Shown piece by piece: positions 41,869 to 51,852 of a stretch of DNA of 64,000 nucleotides. Location: NCBI GenBank assembly GCA_963691815.1, contig OY829659.1, forward strand, positions 1,001,512-1,065,511, read 5' to 3'. Under the pieces are notes generated by a model. That model was not told the DNA's origin and did not search any database. It was given only the letters and a program-made list of their open reading frames with translations. This stretch comes from Echiichthys vipera. Lineage: Eukaryota > Chordata > Actinopteri > Perciformes > Trachinidae. The translations under genes and the position numbers were made by a program. Numbering within the stretch: position 1 is the first letter of the stretch; each line of letters starts with the position of its first letter.

Positions 41869-42502
41869 AAAGTTTGTATAAAATTGACCCTCCACCAAAA
41901 TGGCTGTGTCTCTCCTTTCACTGAAAATGCTATTTAATTATCTATTATGACTGAAATACGATAAAAACCACAGAAAACATCACACAACACCGTAAAAGAG
42001 AGTTGCAAGTCTGAGGGTTTAACTTTAGATGGATATATTTTAACATTAACAACAAACCTCATCTTGCTTTGGTGATGGTTTTAAATTGACAATAAAGAAC
42101 TAGAGGCGTTTTTTTTATCACACCGCAGTTCGACAGGTGCATCTCACCGACCTCCCCTCTGACTCCGTGCCAGCTCCCAAAACACAAAAACAGAAAGTGT
42201 CAAACTTAAACAGAGCCTTCAAAGTTTCATATCCTGTCTGATGTCACGCTGCAGTTCTATCCCTCTGCAGGCTGTGCTTCTAACCTCAACAGAAACGCAT
42301 GTTCACGTTACAGTTTAATAGGAAAGTGGCACTAATGACATTATTGTAAAGCCCCAAGAGAACAGTTTTCAGATCTGTCCCAAACTGCAGGGCCGATGTG
42401 CAGGAAGCTGTCGTCCAGAGAGTCAGGAGCGGTACACGGTCGGACGCTCTGAGCTCCCACCTGTTGAGATGTGGAGAGTTTAAAAACAGAGGTGGTGTGG
42501 TT

Positions 42503-45500
42503 TCAGGTGTGTTTGAGGGAGGAGCGGGCAGGGGACCCGTTAGACTGTGTGAAAGAGCCGCTGTAGTTGGGGGAACTGGTGTAGCTCGGCGGGTTGTCGA
42601 ACTCAGGAGATCCAATGCTGTTGCTGGATGAGTCGTCCATGGAGGGATCCTGCGAAACAAATACAGTCTCTGCTCATAATTATCCAAATAAAGTTGGTAA
42701 AATGTGATTTATTCTGTGGAAAAGACATGATGTCATCCATAGCAACGAGGTCAACCCCGCCCTCTAGTCTTATCTTAGGAGTCAAAAGTTGGTCTCACAG
42801 GCTTTGGTTGGTTGGTTTGAAGAAATGACTCTGAACTAAAACCTTCTAGTGCTCCTAAGCAGAACTCTTAGCGCCAAGATCAAATGTTCTGTGAGTGCGG
42901 CTCCTGATCTGTAGGCAACAGGACGGGATTTAGAATTCCTATGCAGATATCTGTTTATAAAGTTGATGTGACAACGCTGTTAAATCTCATCTTATTCTCA
43001 CTATTCGATCAATGTCCAGGCCCTTGTATCGTCATCACGTGGGCACATTTGTGATTTGCTCAAATGCTAGTTTTTGAAAATGTCTTTTCCATAAACAATA
43101 ACCGCTGCTCTGAAGAGGAAGCCTCGGCCAGGGTACTACGCTGGCTGCACTGGAAAGCCGGAAATATTAGCCGTTGGGGTTAAATTGTCGTCAGAAAGTT
43201 AGCCGATGGTTTCTGAGACTGATCCTAACCCTAGGGAGCCATGTTGGTCAGTCTGCAGCCTGAAGAAAAAAGCTGCTACTGGAAGGCTACCTGGCTGCAA
43301 AGGTGCATCAATCGCTCTATAGCGCAGTTGGATGTCTCTGATCTTCAATACAGTGGAAGAGTAACTGTTCATTTAAGTGTAAACATGTAAAAAAGCCTAT
43401 TTAAGGGTTAGAACCAGCATTATCTTTCTGACATATCCAACATTGCACAAAATGCCTCTCAAAGGAGATGACGGTGCATTCTCTGACGTTTGGTTTAACT
43501 AAGAACCGACTTTCTTCACCCTGGAACGAGTTTTCCAAAAGGTCCGTTTTCAGTGACAAGAAGCCAAAACACATAAATATGCATCTGTAAATATAAATAT
43601 AAAGCTCCCTGTGTACGTGTGGAATATGCCTGAGGTCACTGAGATCGCTCCGTGGAAGCGTTAAGGAGAGTTACCTTTTGCTGCAGGATGTAAAGTGAAG
43701 TGACAGCATTTACTCCGTTATGCTCGGGCCGCTTTGGAAGAGCATCATCTGTGGCAAAGCACAAAACAGTGGCCTGTCATTCGTACACATTGTGAACATA
43801 CCTACACACATTGCCTGATGAGCTGCCATCATGGTTGGAGATTATACAACGATACTACACCTGTGGAGGTTATTGATATGTGATCGGCGTGGTCGTACAG
43901 CCTGGAGTGAGGCTTTCTAGCTGGATGTTTCTTCCTAAAAAAAAAAAAAAAAAGGTTTCAATGTTTGTTTATCTGCACTCCAGAGCTGCCTTTCTTTAAA
44001 TCAGTATTGTGCCAAGTAAGGTTTGGTTTAAAAGCTTGTTAGCAATCCTTACTTTTTGGAAGGCGTCCAGCAGGCACATACTGTTACCAAGGTGATGAGG
44101 AGGAAGATGCCCCCCGTGGAGAGGATGATATAGAGGGAACTTCTTCCTGGTAGCATAGAAGAAGAAGAAGAAGAATTACCTTATTTATCTCGCAACGGGG
44201 AAATGTTATTTTTTCACTCTTATTATTAATCATGTTACACACACAGGCCCGAAATACACACATGCACAAACAGGACCTTTATACATGCATTAGGAGAGAT
44301 GTTAAAGCGAGGGGGCTGCCAGTGACCAGCGCCCCGAGCAGTTGGGGGTTCGGTGCCTTGCTCAACAGCACCTTGGCAGTGCCCAGGAGATGACCTGGCA
44401 CCTCTCCGGCCACCAGTCCACGCGCCATACATGCTCCACACAGGGACTTGACAGCAACCTTACGATTCCCAGCCAAGTCACCTATGGACTGAGCTGCTGC
44501 CGCCCCCAATATGATTAAGCAAATTAAATTACAGTAAATGAACAAAAGGGGCACATACAGGTATAACAGCAGGGATAACTCTTCACTAATTGAAATATCT
44601 CAGCATCTATTTGATGCGTGGTCCCCAGACGATAAGCCATCCCCTCCCTGAACCCCTACGTAACGCCGCATGATGTTCTTTCCACATTAAAATAAGTAAA
44701 TGTTGCCTTTTGGTTTCACACGGGGCACAAACTGGTCTCCTGTTTGTTGGACCCATCCATGCACCTCGAACTCCTCCCTCCCCAGACTTTCTCTTTATAC
44801 AACGTGACATGACTTCCTCCTTTGCTTACCGCCATAATTACTACGGCCACTAGAGGTCAACGCCACAATAAGGCTACAGGCTATGGACTACAGGTAGCGT
44901 TAGCTCACTATAGGTGAGTGGTCACGTTAGACGGCAAGATTGAACACTCACACATAGGAACCAAAATGGCTGAGTCAACAGATGTCAACGGATGACCTCT
45001 ACGATATTGATGGGCGCCCATAGCTGTTAAGCCAGAATACACAGAGGAAGAGGCGCAGGAACAGGATGGAAGGAGTTGGAGGATGGGAGAACAGCCTGCG
45101 GAGGAGGTCGAGCAGTCTTGATGCGCCCGTGGGTACTGTGAGCCCATGGGCATTTGTGACATTTTTCGCCGTGGCCTGGTGTCATTGAATACTGCAACAC
45201 GCTGTGTGATTGCTATGTAGGATTCCCCGCCCCTCATCAACCGCACCGTACTGGACACTTTTTTCCATGCCCGCAAAATAGATTGGAAGAGGCGATCGAT
45301 CCCTAAACAAAGCACCAATGGGCTCCTTCCTTTTGGATTGACTTTGGTAATCGACTTGAATGGATTTTACTATGAGAGGAGCTGGTACAGGGGCCAGTAG
45401 GTAAGTCTTTCAAACACTCTTTTAATAAACTCCGGGTTCACTAACTACGTTGCTGATGCTACGTTTTATGTGTAGGTACTAGGTTTGGTGTTATTTTGAG

Positions 45501-47965
45501 CAGTATTAGTGGTTAAAAAAGATGTTTTGGATGCGTTCAGCGCACCGCCCCGAGCTAATCAGTGTTAGCTACGTCCGGCTGTTAGCGACTCTCCAGGAAT
45601 TTTCTGTTAATAGGTGATCAATGAAAAACTGCCTTGATGGCTTATTTGATGTATATTCATGCCGAAAAAGAGCATGGGATGCTTTTGCGCCGGAATAACA
45701 CTGTAAGACAGCATCACTTACTGTAGACGGTCAGTCTGATGGGCTGGCTGGTCATGTTGCCCACGGGGTTCTCCACCGTGCAGCTGTAGGTGTCATCATC
45801 TGCCATCAACACCCGTGCAATGGTCAAGAACTTCTGGTCGGGTGACAACATGAACCTCGTCGCATTTGTCAGCGGCTTTCCGCCCTTGAACCACCTGTAC
45901 GTGGTCCTGGTTCCGTTGTCATGGGAGCAGTTGAGGATGACGTTTTCGCTGAGCTCCAGCACGGACGGAGACTCCACGTGGATGTAGGGCCTGGATATGG
46001 ACTCTGGATGTAGACAACAGTAGATATTTAAATAGACAACAGAACGGAAATATGCTGATGGCTCTGTGTGTTTTTAAAAAAGAAACCTTTCACGTGGCTT
46101 TGTGTTTCGTTCAATGCCCACATTCTCAGTCCCTACGCGTCACATAAAGACATTTGATCACGGGGGGGCAGCAGCTTTAGCAGGGGACCCCCAACTTCCC
46201 TTTCCCGGGCCACATTAACCAGCTCTAACTGGGGGATCCTGAGGCGTTCCCAGGCCAGTGTGGAGATCTAATCTCTCCACCTGGTCCTGGGTCTTCCCCG
46301 AGGCCTCCTCCCAGCTGGACGTGCCTGGAACACCTCCCTAGGGAGGCGCCCAGGGTTCATCCTTACCAGATGATCCTGAACCACCTCAACTGGCTCCTTT
46401 CAACGCAAAGGAGCAGCGGCTCTACTCCGAGTTCCTCACGGATGCTGAACTTCTCCCCCTCTCTCTCAGGGAGACTCCAGACCCCCTCCTGGGGAAACAC
46501 AGTTCACACGCTTGGACCCGCGACCTGGTTCTTTGGATCATGACTCAGCTTCCATGACCACAGGTGAGGGTGGGAACCAAGATTGTTTTATGTTGTTTTA
46601 TATTTTTATTTTTGTTGTTTAGACCAGCCGCCACTGTCTATGAGGTAATCTGGGGTCTCACTATGAGGGCATCAAACTAACAAGTGTATCTGGAAGCTGC
46701 CATCAACCAGCCTCCACTCCTGAATACAGAGCAGAGGATTGCAGCTCTGCAGGATCCCACGGGCTCTCAAGCTTTTTCTCTGAGCATGAGAGGGAACTCA
46801 TCGTGCAGCATGGTGAAGAAAATAGAGTAAAGATAAAAAGGTGTGATTTTACCCTGAGATCCATTTGACCTGTGGAGCTTCTTTCCTTACCGTCCACAGT
46901 GAGCGTGATGCTGCCCTCTCCAGTGAAGCTGTCGTCCGTGATGGAGATCTCCACGTCGTAAGTCCCATCGTCGGTGAGTCTGAGGTTGTGGAGAAGCAGC
47001 GTCCCGTTCTCAAATACCAGGATGCGGTCACGATACTCTGGCCTCAGGGTCCCGATGATGTCAGTCCCAATCGACTGGACCACAGTGACAGACTTTTCCC
47101 TCTTGAGCTGCCACTTGATGACTGGCAGGTCGAGGCTGAAGCTGCTGTAGCGGACAGAGAGCAGGGCCTCCCCACCTGCCGTCCCTCTAATGAGGGTGTT
47201 GGGGATGGTCATGTTCACCGCCAGCACCCCGTCTGCAGAGGAACACAGAAGAGAGGCTCCTGCCTTACATTTAACATTTCCACACCATCCAATATAGCAC
47301 TTCTGCAAGTTTAATAATAATTCACATTTATCTTACATATTTAAACATGATGTAATGTCTCATTCACATATTTAAACACTAGATAATGACTCGTTAACAC
47401 ATGAAACATTAGAGAATGGGTTATTTACATGTTAACAATAAGATAATGTCTCATTTACATGTTTGATTATTAGATAATGTCTCATTTACATATTGAAACT
47501 TTAGATACTGACTAATTTACATATTGTTGTGTACAGTGAATCATCTAATAGTATTTTAATGTAGGTCAGGGAAACCTGGCTGTCTACTGAAATAGCTTTA
47601 ACAGTAGTTCTTGCACACATAAATATAAAATAGTAAAATAAATCTAAAATCTAAAATAGTTAAATAAATATAAGATATAAAATAGAAAAATGAGATATAT
47701 AAAATAACATTTAAATATATAAAATAGTAAAATAACATTTAAATATATAAAATAGCAAAATAAAGTAGTGAAATAAAATATTTATATATAAGATAGCAAA
47801 ATAAAATAGTCAAATAAAATATAAAATAGTAAAATAAATTAAAAAAAAAAAAATATATATATATATATTTATATAAGATAGCAAAATAGAATAGTCAAAT
47901 AAAATATAAATATATAAAATAGTAAAATAAAATATAAATATATAAAATAGTAAAATAAATTAAAA

Positions 47966-47997
<32 letters not shown>

Positions 47998-50552
47998 GAT
48001 AGCAATATAAAATAGTAAAAAAATATATAAATATATAAAATATTAAAATAAAATAGTCAAATAAAATATAAAATAGTCAAATAAAATATAAAATAGTCAA
48101 ATAAAATATACATTTATAAAATAGCAAAATAAAATATAAAATAGTAACATAACAAATATAAAAATCAAGATAAAATATGTGCCATAATGTCAGTAATCAC
48201 TCGTGCGGGCACCACGCCCCGTCCCTGCTGTATACTGGACCCAGCTTGCATGGCAGGTCCACGTCACCATGGGAACAGCTGTCAGTCCTTGGGATGGGCC
48301 GGCATGAGCCAACAAAAGTGGGGATTGTTTGTTCAGAATTTCCTTCTTGGCAGTTCATGAAAAGAGCACTGGGAGCAATCCAGATGCCATGCTAGCTCTG
48401 CAGAAACAGAGCAGCTCAGTGACTCCGCTGCCCCCCCCCCCCCCCCCCCCGCAACAATAGCAGGTCAGTGATGAGACCCGGCCACAGCTGAAAATAACTG
48501 AGCATCTGAAAACGCTGGTTCTGAGTCAGCCTGAAGGCACAATTACTGTATTACTTACAAAGGGTGGGCACAAGACTGTAAAAGCACCCACACAGTCTAA
48601 CGTCATCCAATACCACAACAACAAATGTACCTTTGTGATGTCGACAGTGTTTGTATAATGTTTAACTGACATTGTGCAATATGATACACAACACTGCAAC
48701 CACGGACCTCTGCTTACATCATGCTGTGTCAAACCCTGTGCATGTTCTATATGTATTTGAAGAGTTTTTGCAGAAACAGATGAATAAACGAACACTGGTT
48801 TGATTGATATTCCTAAAAAAAAACTGTATTTATGACAATAACAACAGATATCTTATCAGATTAAACCAGTTTGACTGATATGATATGATATAAAAAGCTT
48901 TATTTCAGACTAAAAGTCCCTAAATAGCACAGGACAAGTACAATACAAAATATAAAAAGTCTGTTTATATAGAAACATTTCAGCCAGGTCCTCCTCAGGC
49001 TGGAAGTACAGCGATAACAACTCAGAGTGGGATTTACAGGAACAATATTGATGCTTTTCCCAGATTCCTCCATAAATTTCCGAAACTTAAACATAAGATT
49101 TCTTACAAGTACACAGGCTGTGCTCACTCCTGCAGCGACGGACATCTGTCTGGCACACTGGGTATTTTAAAAAGATGCAACTTGCAGCCTCTGCATGATG
49201 GAGTTTTTGTAGCTTGAGCATAACTGCGCCGTTTAAAGAGGTGTACAATATGCTTTGAACAGGGCTCCCTTCACCTGTGTTGAACAGAAGCTGAACGTGC
49301 GCGTAACACTGTTGGCCCCGGCGTACAGTGTGCAGCATTGTCTGTACACATCATCATCATCATCATTATCATCATCATCATTATCATCATCCCTCAAATG
49401 ATCATTTATAACATGTCCAAGATATTTGGTCCTTTTACGCATCTCAAGAATTTGCCAGACAGTTTGAATCCTGCTTGGTTCAACCTATTAAAACAACACT
49501 TCTGTTTGCATTATATTTAATATCATGTTAATTCCATACTCAGTGCAGATATCCAAGATTCAAGAAGCTTTATTTATCCCGAAGGAAACGATTGTGCAAC
49601 AGTTTCAATACAAAGGTGGGAAAGGATCAGAGTAACAATAAGCATAAAAACATAAATCAAAATAAAGCTGACATCAAATAAATCAAGCTATGAACTAAGT
49701 GTGTCAGAGTGCAACAGACATTGTGGTTAAACACAGGTTTATACAACATACAACATTAGCAGCGTGCAGTTTAGCAGCAGATTGAAATAAAATAAGTACA
49801 AACTAGATAAGTGATAAGAAGCGATAAGTGATAACCAGCACTACTTGGACTAATAATGACCAGATCGTCTGCATACATGAGATGGTTCACGAGCATTTCA
49901 CCAGCATACACCCTGTGTCACATGCTCTCAGCTGGATGGACATATCATCGACGTATATATGAAATGAAATAGATTGATTGACAAGATTCCTCCCTGCCTT
50001 ACACCAGTGCCAACGCCTCCCCATTTAACCTGCTTCCTCTGCACTTCCTGGTTTGCACAACAGAAGAGGAAAAATGGAGATATCTGTTTTGAAACTTGAA
50101 CTGCTTACAACCTTCATTTGTATTTAATCTGCTACTCTTAAAACAACATAGCTGGCTCCTTTTTTCTGTTGAGTGTTGTGGAAGCAGAGCCGCCTCTGGT
50201 GGTATATTATACTGGAATCATGACTGTTAATTTCTATAGTTGGTGGTGGAGCAGCACAAATTAGAAAAATCAACTATAAGCCTAATTTCAAATGTGTTTG
50301 CTTCCCTCATGCTGACGCCAACAAACATAAACTAAACTTCACTGATCAGCTGTTACTTATGCGTAACAGTGTACAAAATCGACACAAAACATAAACAAGC
50401 ATCGACCATCGTTTGTAATTGTAATCTAACTTTAACACAAAAAGGTAAAGTAGAAAATGTGACGTACCCGAATTGAAGAAAGCGAAACACATGAGCAATA
50501 AAATCTGTGCAATGCTTTTAGCTTTTGAAGGAGCCTCATGCTCTGCCTTCAT
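42503..50552 (-). CDS. hepacam: Hepatic and glial cell adhesion molecule-like (hepacam family)
   Basis: Type I Ig-superfamily adhesion protein; mammalian HEPACAM/GlialCAM binds MLC1 and ClC-2 at astrocyte junctions. Seven exons join in frame to 366 codons with stop (365 aa; human 416): 50552-50468, 47232-46891, 46003-45722, 44146-44053, 43934-43861, 43748-43675, 42649-42503. Residues 1-28 are signal-like (IAQILLLMCFAFFNS). The first Ig domain, about 30-143, has LLSVRYSS and GTYDVEIS, lacking the canonical cysteines as in HEPACAM. The second, about 144-236, has Cys in VILNCSHDNG and DDTYSCTVEN. The TM segment at about 240-263 (SLYIILSTGGIFLLITLVTV) is almost the human one. The tail keeps LYIL but is short and ends in SSLKHT. 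An in-frame ATG at 50624 would add 24 residues; the inner one puts the hydrophobic core close to the start as in mammals. Which fish paralog it is cannot be told. Confidence 0.92.
44158..44506 (-). mobile_element. tRNA-headed SINE, copy 2, abutting hepacam exon 4
   Basis: Same family and orientation as 24500-24840: head GGGCGGCAGCAGCTCAGTCC, core CTGGGCACTGCC and TTGAGCAAGGCACCG, tail GATAAATAAGGTAATTC plus (TTC)n. The tail ends about a dozen bases before the hepacam exon 4 acceptor (44146). The B box is damaged. Confidence 0.8.
45290..45710 (+). mobile_element. Foldback element, partial copy 3
   Basis: Centre and right arm: CAAAGCACCAATGGGCTCC ... CTGGTACAGGGGCCAGTAGG ... TTAGTGGTTAAAAAAGATG ... 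GGCTGTTAGCGACTC ... CTTGATGGCTTATTTGATG. It lies in the hepacam intron next to exon 3; the left arm is lost. Confidence 0.75.
46155..46600 (+). repeat. Dispersed repeat family A, longest copy
   Basis: It runs from GGGGGGCAGCAGCTTTAGCA past AACTGGCTCCTTTCAACGCA to CATGACCACAGGTGAGGGTG. The extra right part resembles the 3' region of a fish non-LTR retrotransposon (CCATGACC.CAGGTGAGGGT). Located in the hepacam intron between exons 2 and 3, antisense to the gene. Confidence 0.8.
47325..47530 (+). repeat. Tandem repeat of about 40 bp with TAATGTCTCATTTACAT core
   Basis: Five to six drifting units (GATAATGTCTCATTTACAT and variants) next to hepacam exon 2. Confidence 0.8.
47590..48180 (+). repeat. 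AT-rich satellite of ATAAAATAGTAAAATAA units
   Basis: Nearly 600 bp of permuted TATAAAATAGTAAAATAAA units with two (AT)n runs at about 47850 and 47975. No gene content. Confidence 0.9.
48429..48452 (+). repeat. Poly-C run
   Basis: More than 20 C with no interruption in the first hepacam intron. Confidence 0.95.
48885..50050 (-). pseudogene. LINE reverse transcriptase fragment, split by another repeat
   Basis: On minus, near 50004 the frame reads GVRQGGIL, then near 49850 LVIISPSSAG (normally preceded by a YADD motif, here MQTI in another frame), then after a 290-bp interruption CTEYGI and, near 49440, RTKYLGHVINDHL, VKGALFKAYCTPL and SLRRTWLKCFY. These are the order and text of the C-terminal half of a fish L2/CR1-like LINE reverse transcriptase. 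Frameshifts and stops are many. A (ATC)n run at 49348-49391 lies inside, and the element ends AATAAAGCTT at 48893. Confidence 0.8.
49550..49840 (-). repeat. Short LINE-like 3' end inserted into the LINE fragment
   Basis: On minus it ends GGATAAATAAAGCTTCTTGAATCTTG after TTGTATTGAAACTGTTGCAC. A near-identical tail is at 53202-53280 on plus. It separates two parts of the same reverse transcriptase frame, so it inserted later. Confidence 0.7.
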
Positions 50553-50694
50553 TTTGGGTCTGGAGCTTTGTTTTCCTCCCAGACAACCAGCATGATTTGT
50601 GACTCGGGGCAGGACGGAGAACACAGTCGCTCATTCAGGCTCTGCTGGGACTGAGTACATGTTGTTCTCAAACGCCACTGTAGCAGCAGGACAA

Positions 50695-50695
<1 letters not shown>

Positions 50696-50732
<37 letters not shown>
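50696..50732 (+). repeat. (GT)n microsatellite
   Basis: About 18 GT units upstream of hepacam exon 1. Confidence 0.95.
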
Positions 50733-50734
<2 letters not shown>

Positions 50735-51244
50735 ATGTCCGTTCTGTACATTTATTACAACAATAACTGAACAAAAGCTTTAACCTCGCTGGAGTCAGTG
50801 TTTCAATAAGAGTGTCTCCAGGGGAAATACCATGATGTAATACCAGTTTTTTGAATTGCCAGTGTACAAGCTGGTCCGGGGTTAATCATCTGGGGACCAT
50901 GAATATCTATAAATCTGTTAGATTTTAAGTGTATTGAGGCTAAAAGGCAAATTTTGTCCCGCTCCAAGAGGAAAGGTCAGGGGGGTCAAGCATGATTATT
51001 AGCCGTCATCCTCTGGGGACCATGATCCTCCATAGTAACAACATAGACTGGCAACAATTAATCAAGAGAAAACTATTCATTAAAGTTGTTTTCATGCAAA
51101 AATGTTGCAGAAAAATCCTCTTTTCAGCCTCTTAAACATGGAGATTTCATGCTTTTATGTGTTTTATATCATATTAAAGGGAATCTCTTTGGGTTTTGGA
51201 CAAAACAAGATATTTAAAGACATCCCATGGACTGAGTAACTGGG

Positions 51245-51437
51245 ATGATGAAGAAGAAGAAGAAGAAGAAGAACAGAAGAAGAAGAAGAAGAAACAGAAA
51301 AAGAAACAGAAGAAGAAGAACAACAACAAGAAGAGGAAGAAGAAGAAGAACAAGAAGAACAAGAAGAAGAAGAAACAGAAGAACAGAAGAAGAAGAAGAA
51401 GAAACAGAAAAAGAAACAGAAGAAGAACAACAACAAC

Positions 51438-51468
<31 letters not shown>

Positions 51469-51621
51469 AGAACAGAAAAAGAAACAGAAGAAGAAGAACA
51501 ACAACAACAACAACAACAAGAACAAGAACAAGAAGAAGAAGAAGAAGAATAACAGGAAGAAGAAGAAGAAGAAGAAGAAGAAGAATAACAGGAAGAAGAA
51601 GAAGAAGAAGAAGAAGAAGAA

Positions 51622-51668
<47 letters not shown>

Positions 51669-51673
51669 AGAGG
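51245..51673 (+). repeat. (GAA)n-rich tract with AAC and CAG interruptions
   Basis: About 430 bp almost free of T on this strand: GAA runs broken by AACAGAAG and CAACAACAAC blocks that recur in a higher-order pattern, ending with about 35 near-pure GAA units. It lies 180 bp upstream of the styxl1 ATG and about 700 bp upstream of the hepacam ATG. Open frames through it are homopolymeric and not genes. Confidence 0.97.
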
Positions 51674-51852
51674 TCCCTTCCTGACCTGTGGATAAACGAT
51701 TATTATTAATTCACATGGTGAAGAAATGGACAGCTGTGACTTTAAGGCTCTGAAGAGTTGCTTAGCAACAGAACCACAAAAAAACAGCAACCCTGCTCTT
51801 TGAACACAGCTGAGTGGAGTCAGACAAACTGCTCCTCTCCTCCCTCAGAGCG

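Noticed and set aside
50553..50624. Upstream in-frame ATG of the hepacam-like gene
   Set aside because: It would place 24 extra polar residues before the signal-like segment; the inner ATG matches the family layout. It cannot be excluded.
51164..51790. Open frames of up to 208 codons on both strands
   Set aside because: Homopolymeric translations of the GAA/AAC tract, with no start context or family similarity.
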